Shown one piece after another: positions 43,655-54,259 of a stretch of DNA of 64,000 nt. Position 1 is the stretch's first letter. Each line of letters starts with the position of its first letter. The DNA is from Saposhnikovia divaricata (lineage: Eukaryota > Streptophyta > Magnoliopsida > Apiales > Apiaceae): NCBI GenBank assembly GCA_036435485.1, contig CM071599.1, positions 11,992,803 to 12,056,802 of the forward strand. The letters are read 5' to 3'. Below the pieces are notes generated by a model, which did not search any database, was not told the origin of the DNA, and saw nothing but the letters and a program-made list of their open reading frames with translations. Both the position numbers and the translations under genes were made by a program.

Positions 43655-45990
43655 ATGAGTTTTTCCAGTGAAGACTCCCTAGATAATATCCCCCTTAGCA
43701 ACCGTATAAAGAACAACATAGAAACTTCAAAACCAATGCCCGAAAAAACTCCAAACCCTTTGCATACAGACCCCTCAGACAGTGATTATACCCCAAATTT
43801 CAATTCCTCCGACACACATTCTTCTAACACTTACTCCTCTGAGGGCGCGCCCTAAGCTTCTTCTATTTCGCCTATAGCTGATTTCGAACCTACATCTCCA
43901 TTACCTTCTCCAGTCCCGTTTAAACATTGGGAAGTCCTCGATGAAGAAATTGATATTGATTTTGGTAAATATGATACCATGTCTGAAAAGGAGAAAAATC
44001 TTCTTAGAAAGAAACGAGGCAAATTGGCTTGTGTGAATATGTCTTCTATAGCCACGAGTGACGAAGTAGGATGGGCTATGCAATATTATGGCCAAGAAGG
44101 AATCTGGGCCATCCCGTATGCTCACCACCGCCCACACATCTTCAATTATGGTAAAAATTTCAAAATTCCAAGAATGGTCTTAACTCCTAAACTTGTAGCT
44201 CTTGGTGTGGGCGCGCCCTTACATCCCTATCTCCAACAAATACTAAGGTGGTATGACATAGCACCCATCCAACTTTCCCCCAATAGCTACAAGCTTGTGT
44301 TGGCTTTGTTTATCCTTTACCATGACCTTGAACTAGGAGTTCCCTCTAAGCATGAGGTTAGCTATTTCTTCAGCATTCGACAGTCCAGCATTGGTTACTA
44401 CTACCTTGTAATCAATAAGCTTCACAACAATAAAGGTTTTTTCGAAGGAAGAATCAGCCATCTCAAATTTTGGAAAGAACCTTTCTTCTATGTCTGGGAC
44501 GTTCCTCGAGTTCGTATTCAGTTCAACACGAATCCTTGTAAGTCAGAGCGCGCCCTATTCCTTTATTACCTTTTTGATTATCAATTGTCTATTAACTCCT
44601 TTGAATTGTAACAGATAAAAGAACTCAGAAAACACTCGAGGGCGCGGCCTCAATTCGTGCAAAAGCCGTTCTGAGAGTTGCCTCAGAAAAATTCAACCTT
44701 CAATCTATAATCACAGAAGAAAATTTAAAGAGAGTAGGAATTTTGCCTGATAGAGTCGGGCATATTTGCAAATTTAAAAAATTTAGGAAGGGAATTCTCG
44801 TTCCCACATTCCCTTCTAGCAATAGTGAAAATGAAAATTCTGACTCCGATGAAGGTATAAAAGTTATAGCATAGGGCGCGTCCTTATCTTTCTTCTTGCC
44901 AAAAGTTTTTTTATAACCTGTCTAATACCTTTATCCAGGGCGCGGCCTAATTCTTCCTTTTTTGTCTTGTGCAGGTATGGCTCCTAGGATTCCTCGGGGA
45001 TTTGGAGCTGCAAAAAAGAAAAATGAAAAAGAGAAGAAAACCGAGCAAACTGGCACATCAGATTCCCGGGCGCGCCCTGTGCAAAGGAAGGACTCTAATG
45101 ACGCGGTCACTCCATCCACAGAGTCCTTAAAAAGGAATGCCGATACCCTAGAACCTCTCATTGACAGGGGCAAGAAACCGAGAACCGAGGGCGCGCCCTC
45201 ATATGTCGAAACATTGATTGGTCCAGCTGCAGCTCCTCTTATTGGAGAGGATGAAGTCACTTCATGGCAAAACATGAATGCTGATGAGGAATCCGAATCC
45301 ATGATCCGAGCATCCGCCCAACTACTCATCCAATCCCTAGGGCGCGCCCAAAGGGTTCATAAGGAAAAACTGCACATCAACAGACTTGAAGCTGAGAATA
45401 GAAAGTATTCGAAAATGGTTATCGACACTGATAACAAATGGAAAAAAGAATGTGATGCCAAACAAGCCAGTATTGCTACTCTCAGGTTAGATCTTCAAAA
45501 ATCTGTTGAGGAAGGTTTATATCTGAGTGATCAAGTCAAGTGGCTGAAGGAGAAAGAGGAGTATTTTCAAACTCAACAGAATGCCTTGGAAATAGAAAAG
45601 GCTAAGCTGAAAGAGCAGATGGAACAAATTGAGGATGAGAACTTCGAGAAGGGATTCAACTTCTATCTTACCGGCTTCCTAGCCAATGATCCCGACTACA
45701 ACTGGGTGGAAAAGTTTGGTTCTGCTGCTGCTGAGGATGTAACAAAATTTAAAATTGAAGAAGCTGCTGCCATCAAGGCAAAAAGAATTGAGCTTGGATT
45801 AGAGGATCCTCCCGAGGACGCGCCCTCCACTGAAAATGTTCAACTCTCTCCTCCAGCAGTTATCCCTACCCAAAACTCACCTCCTGCCGACGTATCTCCT
45901 CTCACCGCTGTTCGTCCTAATGATGCTCAGGACGCGCCTCCTTCCTCTCCCAAAGTTGTTCCTTCTTCTCCTTCTAAGGGCGCGCCTTAG
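43655..45990 (+). CDS. Tat2 antisense gene: PF04195-like domain plus coiled coil, spliced
   Basis: Plus-strand gene opposite gag-pol. Coding exons end 44537, 44615-44854, and 44975-45990. Both introns are GT-AG, phase 1, and leave one open frame to TAG/TAA at 45990. An ATG at 43655 starts the frame, but a TAA at 43853-43855 follows. From the next ATG, 43979, 605 codons are open. Residues near VGAPLHPYLQQILRWYDIAP then IQLSPNSYKLVLALFILYHD match the Tat1 protein's FHEFIPRLLADVGINPCQLP region and resemble PF04195. Exon 3 carries a long coiled coil (RLEAENRKYSKMVIDTDNKW and LKEKEEYFQTQQNALEIEKA), an EKGFNFYLTGFLANDPDYNW block and a Pro-rich tail. The last two features parallel Tat1. GGCGCGCC words are translated as GAP, ARL/RARP or GRA depending on frame. 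Role unknown; possibilities are an antisense regulator of pol RNA or a particle or movement factor. Confidence 0.7.
43847..43856 (+). other. In-frame TAA formed at a GGCGCGCC palindrome
   Basis: The palindrome copy GAGGGCGCGCCCTAAG (43841-43856) reads GAG GGC GCG CCC TAA. The frame on both sides is otherwise open and shares composition (Ser/Pro/Asp-rich), so this palindrome copy itself closes the upstream reading frame. Confidence 0.6.
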
Positions 45991-46634
45991 AATTGCAAAC
46001 TTTCTCAAAACTTGTTCGTTCATACTTTTAAGGTGCGGGTCCTTTGTAAAACCCTGCAAGTTGTAACTTAACTTTTATGCCTTTTGGAATTATTTATCTT
46101 CATGCTTTTATTTTTCTCGTTAAATTCTTCAATTAGGGCGCGCCCTATGTGGGGATGCGACCTTTTTATTTAAGGAAATACCTTCAACTTGATTTTTAAC
46201 TGTGACAAAATATCTTCAAAAAGTCTTTAAAATGTAGATTGAGGGCGCACCCTAAGGTATTTCCCTTTTCAGGTTTTCTTTAACTTGTCAATTTACTTAT
46301 TATGCAGAACTTCACAGGGCACGCCCTAAGACATAGGGTGCATCCTCTTGCACTTCAATCTTCAAAAAACAGCTAAAAATGTCTTGATATACTTCATTAA
46401 TCTTCCAATAAATTCTTTATTAAATTCAAGTCTAAACAGAACAGGGGAAGGTATACATGTATTACCCCCCAAGCTAAGGAGAATAAACTTCAAACAACGT
46501 GGAATAAAAATAGCAAACCTCGACTAGAACTAAGGAAGGCATATATGCACTACCCCCCTAGACTAGGAGAACAATTATTGATACTAGTCTAACTTATATC
46601 TAAGCCTTCCAAAATAGGGGGCCGAAGCCGCACC
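45991..46634. other. Spacer between converging antisense gene and pol in Tat2
   Basis: 644 bp with no ORF, carrying one exact palindrome (46137) and three decayed ones (46244, 46317, 46334). It also holds a duplicated block (GTATACATGTATTACCCCCC near 46449 and GCATATATGCACTACCCCCC near 46538). Probable 3' UTRs of both strands. Confidence 0.65.
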
Positions 46635-47660
46635 CTACTGATAGTATTTTCTCAAATGTTCTGCATTCCATGCTCTTGGGATTGTGTTGCCATCCAAGTC
46701 TTCTAGATGATAAGTTCCTTCCCAGATGATAGACTTGATCTTGTAAGGTCCTTCCCAGTTGGGACCAAAGACTCCATGTGCTGCTACCCTTGTATTTGGC
46801 ATGACTTTCCGCAGAACTAAATCACCCACCTTAAAAGGCTGAGTCTTCACCTTCTTGTTATAGTGCCGTGCAGCCCTCTGCTGATAAGTTGCCAACCTCA
46901 ACTACGAATTTGCCCTCATTTCTTCTAGGAAATCAAGATTTAACCTTTGATTTATCATATTTGATTCTTCGTCATAAAAATCCCTTTGGAATGATCCTGC
47001 TCCAATTTCCACCGGCACCATTGCCTCACATCCATAAGATAATATGAAAGGAGATTCACCCGTTGTGGTTCTTGGAGTTGTGTTATATGACCATAAAACC
47101 ATGGGAAGTTCTTCAGGCCAATTCCCTTTGCTTTCTTCCAACTTCGTCTTCAAGGTATGCTTGATTATTTTGTTGATAGCCTCTGTCTGCCCATTACTTT
47201 GAGGATGATACACAGCTGCAAATTCCTTCTTTATCCCCAAATCATCACACAACTTTCTCAATTCTTTGCTGTCAAACTGTTTTCCATTATCCGACACAAG
47301 TTTATATGGAATTACAAACCTACACACAATAAAGTTGAAAACAAAATCTCGAATCTTCCTTGCAGTAATTGTAGCCAAGGGCATTGCTTCCGCCCACTTG
47401 GTAAAGTAATCCACAGCGACAACAGCATACTTCACTCCTCCTTTAGCTTTAGGGAGCTCTCCAATGAGATCTATTCCCCACATAGCAAATGGCCATGGGC
47501 TCATTAAAGAAGTCAAAGTAGTAGCAGGGCTGGTAGAATAATTGGCAAACCTTTGACACTTGTCACATGCCTTAACAAACTCGTAAGCAAGGTAGGCCAA
47601 TAATATCCTTGCCTTAACACCTTCATTGCCAACGAACCACCCCCTGAGTGATTGCCGCAA
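46635..47660 (-). pseudogene. Tat2 integrase region, shifted frame with internal stop
   Basis: Continuation of Pol in another frame. It has the zinc-finger tail (EFVKACDKCQRF), DDE core (GIDLIGELP, DYFTKWAEAMP, SDNGKQFD, HPQSNGQTEA) and a C-terminal segment after an in-frame TAG at 46902-46904 (KVGDLVLRKVMPN, FGPNWEGPYKI). The break with the main ORF lies near 47580-47600, within the finger between WPT and EFVKAC; the lost spacing suggests a small deletion. Integrase is therefore not made intact from this copy. Confidence 0.85.
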
Positions 47661-50600
47661 ATCCCTTCATGAATCTCCCTAAGGATGTAATTGCATTCAT
47701 CTCCATCTATGCACTTGAGAAGTGGTTGATTGAAACCCCTCTTATATAATATCCCATCATACTCCACGAATCTAGCTGCTTGATACTGAAGCCGCCTGGC
47801 CTCCAGCTTCTCACTTGGAAGTATACCTTCTCGGATATATTTTTGAATGGGAGTCATCCAAGTAACATTGAGAGTAGATTCCACTTCCATGATTTCAACC
47901 TCTGGAATACTAGGTACTTCCTGTACTTGCAAAGGTACTGTCCCCAACAGCATAGCATCTTTCTGTGACCCCAACTTGGCTAACACATCTGCACTACAGT
48001 TCTCATCTCGTGGAATACATTCTACCCGTACTTCTCGAAACTTTTTTATCAACCGCTGAGCGCACCTCATGTAAAGCTCCGTCCTTGGACCTCTGCACTG
48101 AAATCCACCTTTCACTTGTCCAACCACTAGTTCTGAATCACTTAACACAATGAGATTTACTACCTTCATCTCCAAAGCCATCTTCAGCCCATTAATCAAG
48201 GCTTCATACTCCGCATCATTATTGGATGCTTGAAATTTGAAATGAATAGCACTCATGAGTTGATTCCCTTCAGGGGTAAACAAGATTACACCTGCTCCAG
48301 CACCTCCATTGTTAACAGCTCCATCTACTTGTAGCTTCCACCAGGGTTGAGGAACTTCTTCAAATGGGCTTGCCCTCTTTAGTGGAATTTCAGGCTCAAC
48401 CGATACAATTGATTTTTCTTCACTTTCCGACTCGAATTCAAGAATGAAATCAGCAAGAGCTTGACCCTTAATAGCTGTCCTTGGAGTATATTCCAAATCA
48501 AACTGTCCCAACTCAATCGCCCATTTTAACATTCTACCAGAGGTTTCCGGCTTGTGGAGAATTCCTCTCAATGGATATGCCGTACGAACTTCAATCCTGT
48601 GAGCTTGAAAATAAGGCCGAAGCTTCCTTGACGCCAAAACTAAGGCATAAACCAACTTTTCCATGCTAGTGTATCTGGTTTCCGCATCGAGCAAATGCTT
48701 ACTCACATAGTAAACCGGAGACTGATGATCAACTTCTTCTCTTACCAATACCGCACTGATGGAATGTTCCGAAACGGCCAAGTATAAAATTAACGTCTCT
48801 CCTTCCACAGGCTTAGCTAATAGAGGAGGATTTCCTAAATGCTGCTTTATTCTCTGAAAAGCTTCCTCACATTCAGATGTCCATACAAAATCTTTGGCTG
48901 CCCCCTTTATTGCCTTGAAGAATTCTCTGCATTTATCCGATGATTTTGATACGAAACGATTAAGGGTAGCTATCCTTCCTATGAGACTCTGAACTTGCTT
49001 CACACTAGACGGAGATTTCATGTCAAGAAGAGCTTTTATTTTTGCTGGATTTGCCTCGATTCCACGATGATTGACAATAAATCCTAGAAACTTCCCGGAT
49101 TCTACCCCGAAGACACATTTTTGAGGATTCAACTTCATCCAAAACTTCCTCAAAATCTCGAACATCTGTTCCAAATGCTTTACATGGTCCTCCGCTCTTA
49201 AGGATTTAACGAGCATATCATCCACGTATACCTCCATGGTTTTCCCTATCAAATCCTTAAACATCATGTTCACCAACCTCTGATAGGTTGCGCCAGCATT
49301 GATTAACCCGAAAGGCATGCCAATATAACAATACAATCCTCGATCTGTAATAAAGGAAGTGTGCTCCTGATCCGGCTCATACATAGGGATCTGGTTATAA
49401 CCAGAGTAAGCATCCATGAAACTTAAAAGAGCGTGTCCTGCCATGGCATCCACCAACTGATCAATCCTCGGGAGTGGAAAACTATCCTTCGGGCATGCCT
49501 TGTTCAGATCAGTGAAATCCACACAAGTCCTCCATTTTCCATTTGGTTTTTTTACAAGAACTGGATTAGCCAACCAATCTGGATAATATGATTCCTTGAT
49601 CAGCCCAACATCTAGAAGTCTATCCACCTCTTCTTTCAATGCTATGGCTCTCTCTCCACTTACTGGCCGACGTTTCTGGCGGATTCCCTTTTTTGTAGGA
49701 TCTATATTCAGACGGTGACACATAACCTTCGGATCAATCCCAACCATATCAGCATGACTCCAAGCAAAAACATCCAGATTGTTTAAAAGGAAATTGGTGA
49801 GCATGCCTCTTAACTTGGAGTTCGACTGCGAACCAATCTTCAAAACCTTAGTTGGATCCCTTTCATCTACCAAAATAGAAATTGTATCCTCTACAGGACC
49901 AGTCTTTTCCACTGGTTGTGGTGTCCTTGGGTCAAGGTCGAAATCAAAACTTCGAGGATCTTCAACTGGTGCTACATTCTTGGAGGGCACGTCCTCTTTA
50001 AGAGGGAAGTCTTCCTCGACAAGGGTATGCACCAAACCTTCAAGTAACATTCGCCTCCCTTCAACCTTCTCACCCTTGAGATCAAATGAGATTACTTCCT
50101 CTATTTCCTCCAAAATTCCTTCTTGAAGCTCATCAAGAACCGTGGTATTATCCTCAGGGCGCGCCCTATATAGCAGTTCTTCCTCTTCAGGTTCCTGGAC
50201 AAGATAATGGGCTTTTACCTCTTCTGGGACAACACTCATGACCCCTGAACCACTCTCCCGTAGGGCGCACCCTCCATCCTTCTGTCTTCTAAACCCTTTA
50301 ATCGCCTTATGGTAGCAATCTCTTGAGTCATGCTGAGAGCCCCGTACAGTTCCCACACCATTCGGCGTAGGAAATTTCATTGCGAGATGATAGATAGAGG
50401 TCACAACTTTCATTTCCTTCAACAGAGGTCGTCCTACCAGAGCATTATGTGATGAATCCACATTCAAAATCATGAAATCCATCATTTGAGTCACAGAAAG
50501 GGTTCCTTCCCCAAGAGTTACCGGTAATTTGATAGCTCCAATAACTTTTACCGATTCTCCTGAAAAACCATAGATCCATCCGTTGTCTTGAATCATATCT

Positions 50601-53293
50601 TTGTCTAAGAGTCCCAGCTTCTTATAAGTACTGTAGTAGAGTATGTTCACCGAGCTTCCATTGTCCATGAAAACCCGATGGACATTCTTCGAACCAATCT
50701 GAATTGCTACTACCAGAGCGTCATTATGAGGATGATGTACCCATCTAGCTTCTTCTTCAGTGAAAGTAATGTCAGCACATTCTCCTTTGAACAACTTAGG
50801 TGGCCTCAACTCCAAGCTATTCACATTTGTGAGAGGTCGATACCTCGCTTCTCTGGAATATCTCTCCATAGCGTGATTGCTATCTCCCCCTAAATGGTGT
50901 CCCCCAAAGATGGTGTGAATACTCCCTTCTTTGACGAATTTCTTCTCTTCCGGCTTACCATCTCCGTGGAGGGCGCGCCCTCCATCTCTCCTGTCAGGAT
51001 TCTCCCTATGCTTCTTCACCTCTCTAACAATCCATTCCGTCAGGTATCCTTCCTTAATCAAATCCTCAATCTCTTCCCTGAGCTGACGACATTCATGAGT
51101 GTTATGCCCTGAGGATTCATGGAATTCACAATACTTTTTCTTATCTTTACTCTGCCAAGAGGTCAATGGTTCCGGCTTTCTGAAGAACCCTTTGTTCTTA
51201 TTCACCTCAAAGATATGTTCAATAGAAGCTGCTAAAGGAGTATAGTTACCCAGCCTTTGATCGTAAGTGTATGTATCAGGTGGACCCCAATTCCTTCCAG
51301 TTTCAGCTAAATTTACCCGGTTCGCACCAGTTGCTATACGACGAGTAGGACTAGGAGACCTATCCTTCCTTTTACCGGTCTTTCCCTTAGAACCGTTCTG
51401 ACTGTCAGTTTTTCGGCTATCCGCCAAGGATTGTTCCACAATCTTGAAAGACTCAGCTTGTGCAAACACATCAGCCAATGTAGGTGGATCCCGTCCTTGA
51501 AGATGTTTCCAAAAATCAGTTCCCACTGACAATCCAGCTATTAGGAAACTTTTGAGCGTTTCATCTGTTGCTCCTCTCACCATAGTGGATTCCGAGTTGA
51601 ATCTCTTGAAATAGGATTGCAAACTCTCCCCTTCCCTTTGCTTGATATTGGCCAAGGTTGTGACCGGAGGAGCATATTTTACCGCGGCCTGGAACTTAGT
51701 CAAGAACAAGTTCCTCATCATCTGCCACGACGTAATTACCCCTGGACCGAGCTTCTGAAACCATTGCTGAGCACTCTCCCTGAAAGTTGCCGCCAACAAT
51801 CGACATCTAGCCAATTCCGTAACTTGATAGACATCCATCTCGATATCGAAACGTCCAAGGAATTCCACAGGATCTGCATTTCCATGAAATCGCAAATCAT
51901 TTGTCATTGATCTATACCCAGCAGGGAGTTGTGCCTCTCTAACTTCAGTCGAGAAGGGAGAGGATGTTGGCGCGGTTGCAGATATTCTTCCTCCATCAAG
52001 GTGAGCAAGGAGTTTCTTTACATCATCCACATTAAATGTTCCCACTCCAGGAATATTCTGGATATTTGGTTGTCCCACAGTCTGAGTACCCCCCGGGGGT
52101 GGAGGCGGCGGTGGAGCCGCTGTCTGAATGCCTCCTTGAACCTTTACTTCTGGTTGAATCACAACCTCTTGAGTTTGAATTTGATGACCCTCGGGATTTC
52201 CATGAGGTTGTGAATTCCCTTGAGAACCTCTCTGATACTGTCCTCCCGAGTGAGAGTGCGTCCTCGACCTGGACTCATTGGAGGTGCTTGAGGGGATTTG
52301 ATGAATACGGGGAGATCTCCCACCTGAGGGCGCGCCCTGATTACGGGGGCGCCTATTTCCCTGGTACCAATCCATTCTTCTGTCACCGTTATCACGGCTT
52401 CTTCTTCCAGTATTATCACGATGAGGAGTTTGTTCGAATCCAAGGGGCCGCGACCTGTTTTGAACAGGGGGCACGCGCTGTGGATTATCTTTTCGAGCAA
52501 GAGTTCTCTCATGTCCAAGGGGCCTCGACCTGTTGTCAGGGGGCACGCGCTGTGGATCATGACCCTGTGGAAGGGCTCGCTCATGTCCAAGGGGCCTCGA
52601 CCTGTTATCAGGGGGCACGCGCTGTGAATCATGGGGCCTCGATTCCATATATTTGTCTTTCTTCTGAAGCTCGAGGAGCACCATCCTCAAATCATCATCA
52701 TCAAGCCTTATTCCAAGACGTTCTTTCAAGCTGGCAAAATCTCTCCTTTCTTTAGCCATTTGCTCCTCATCCTTCTGAATCTCACGAGGAGTGCGCCCTG
52801 AACGATGTGGATGAGGGCGCACCCTCTCTTGAGGATTCACCAACCTGCGCTCAGAATTATTTTCACTAGGATGTTCAACAATAGGATCAGAGTATTCTAA
52901 CCTTCGAGGAGTGACCAGCTGAAATCTTCTTTCGTGACTTTCCTCCCTCCTTCGAGAATCTTCCTCGATGTGAGGGGATTTTCCTGATCGGCGATGATTT
53001 CGTGGGATACTCCGAGATTTTCTCCTTAATTCTTGCTCTTCCTCCACAGAACCCAATCTCGCCCCGAAACTATTTATGGCATCTTGCATAACATACAGCT
53101 GTTCCATTAATGCCGAATTACTGATGAGAACGGGCGGCTGTCCGCCAATGGCGGCCGGAGTTCCCTGATGTCGCGGAGGAGCAGCAATATTTTCCGGGAC
53201 ATAAGCTTCATGACGCGCTTGGTTATCTCCCAAGCTATCTTCAGAATCGTAACCATCTTCTTCTTGAGAACCTCTGCCATGATTGTGAGACAT
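47513..53293 (-). pseudogene. Tat2 Gag-Pol (gag, protease, RT, dual RNase H), frame lost at integrase
   Basis: 1926 open codons from ATG 53293, 35 nt from the PBS. The N-terminus is a charged Arg/Pro-rich region with three 23-25 residue repeats (QRVPPDNRSRPLGHER type, about 218-290). A Retrotrans_gag domain follows around 470-610 (QWFQKLGPGVITSW, SLQSYFKRFN), then a CEFHESSGHNTHECRQL knuckle. Protease FMDNGSSVNILY lies near 875, RT YVDDMLVKSL near 1355, a first RNase H-like segment with YLAVSEHSISAVL (acidic residue missing), and archaeal RNase H LQVDGAVNNGG / NNDAEYEAL near 1655-1790. Integrase begins (HEGICGNHSGGGSLA) but runs out of frame after GYYWPT. Gag and pol are one frame here, unlike Tat1. 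GGCGCGCC copies at 50158, 50972 and 52329 fall in the gag/linker region in three different frames. Confidence 0.88.
52430..52640 (-). repeat. Tandem repeats in Tat2 gag (about 70 bp, three units)
   Basis: Plus strand TCCAAGGGGCC(G/T)CGACCTGT followed by CAGGGGGCACGCGCTGTG recurs near 52440, 52515 and 52587, encoding the QRVPP...SRPLG repeats on the minus strand. Repeats vary at CpG positions. Confidence 0.85.
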
Positions 53294-53327
53294 CTTTTCC
53301 TCCTAAGATGTAGATCTTGATTGGCTC

Positions 53328-53345
53328 CCCTCCTTCTAGCGCCAA
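53328..53345 (-). other. Tat2 primer binding site (probable)
   Basis: Minus strand TTGGCGCTAGAAGGAGGG lies 2 nt inside the LTR, the usual position. It differs from the Tat1 PBS. The cognate tRNA was not determined. Confidence 0.65.
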
Positions 53346-53347
53346 TT

Positions 53348-54254
53348 TGTTGACGGAGGAATTTGGGAACAACAAAATTCGAGGTATGTCACCGGAAACA
53401 AGATCTGATGCGGTGGTTCTTTGCCGGAGAAAACGGTGATGTGTGGTTGTTGAGCGTAATTGGTGGCTGAGATTGATAGGGTTAGTGGCGGCTATTCAGA
53501 GCTCTCGACTTCCAACCCCTCAATCGGCCTACGTACCCCGGTATTTATAGGGGATCAAGCCAGACGTAGTTCTTGGAGAACAAGAAACCCAAATGGGCTT
53601 GGATAACGGACCAGCTTCCGGAATCTTCTACTATGAGGCCTAACCACAAAGGCCCAAGGCTCATCCTAGATCTCAAGACTTCACGAATAAGGAAACTTCC
53701 CCCGTCGAGGACTAGTCCTATTCGTTACCAGCTATTTCTTGATTTCAAGGACGCAGGTATAGCCGTGGTTTACCCCAAGTGCAGAACGCATCCCTGTCCC
53801 CCGAATGAGAAGCACCCACCAGATAGCAGGACAGGTGATCCAGAGCTTTTGGGTGCAAAGTGCAGGATTACTCCAAAGTTCCCCAATGAGAGCGCGCCCA
53901 TTGGCTACAGGAACAGAGCTCCCAAAGCACACACCAGAAAGTCCCCATCTTTCCACCTTAGGGCGCGCCCTTAGTGTTTAAGAAGGGTCCTTATATCCAG
54001 GCAAACCCCTGGAGGCCTTCTGCGACGGACATCCCCCTCCTGAGATACGACGGGAGAGAATTCTTCAATAATCAAACAGGTCAATCGACATTATTATCAT
54101 CTTAGAATTCCAACATAACCTAGGGCGCGGCCTAACACCCCCAGGGCGCGCCCTAATCTCTTAAAACCCTAATTCGTTCTCTAAAATCCCAAATTGAACC
54201 TGTATTTGACCCGAATCCATCTTGAAATACCCGAACCGAATTTTGGCTATAACA
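53348..54254 (-). repeat. Tat2 5' LTR (right copy)
   Basis: 907 bp, same ends as 41717-42623. It has four palindrome-type words, including exact copies at 53962 and 54145. The 54145 copy is the decayed GGAGCGCC in the left LTR. Confidence 0.93.
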
Positions 54255-54259
54255 GATTG

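Larger units (their letters stand above)
42260..54152. repeat. Dispersed palindrome GGCGCGCC (AGGGCGCGCCCT), about 40 copies
   Basis: Exact 8-mer starts: 42331, 42710, 43147, 43300, 43450, 43493, 43621, 43844, 44210, 45069, 45190, 45341, 45979, 46137, 50158, 50972, 52329, 53962, 54145. One- or two-base variants lie near 42260, 42492, 42513, 42727, 43129, 43318, 44547, 44641, 44875, 44939, 45817, 45931, 46244, 46317, 46334, 49984, 50264, 52787, 52816, 53891 and 54124. Variants are mainly GGCGCGGCC, GGCGCGTCC, GGCGCACCC and GACGCGCC. Flanks are usually (A/T)AGGG...CCCT(A/T)A. Density is highest at 42700-46350 and absent from the RT/RNase H coding core. Confidence 0.92.
41717..54254 (-). mobile_element. 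Tat2: Ty3/gypsy Tat-lineage retrotransposon studded with GGCGCGCC palindromes
   Basis: 907-bp LTRs (41717-42623 and 53348-54254), GATTG duplication at 41712-41716 and 54255-54259, PBS and PPT on the minus strand. Gag-pol runs minus from 53293, with the antisense gene at 43655-45990 on the plus strand. About eight LTR differences by eye (0.9 percent) indicate recent insertion. GGCGCGCC and close variants occur about 40 times from one LTR to the other. Pol has a frame break and a stop in or near integrase, so this copy needs help in trans. Confidence 0.93.

Noticed and set aside
52036..52755. 239-codon plus-strand open frame
   Set aside because: Antisense shadow of the Arg/Pro-rich Gag region; the minus strand holds the real domains.
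42710..54152. GGCGCGCC as AscI linkers or assembly artefact
   Set aside because: Copies have varied flanks, graded CpG decay and partial LTR-to-LTR differences, and sit inside continuous coding frames; linkers would be exact and at joins. Still worth checking in raw reads.
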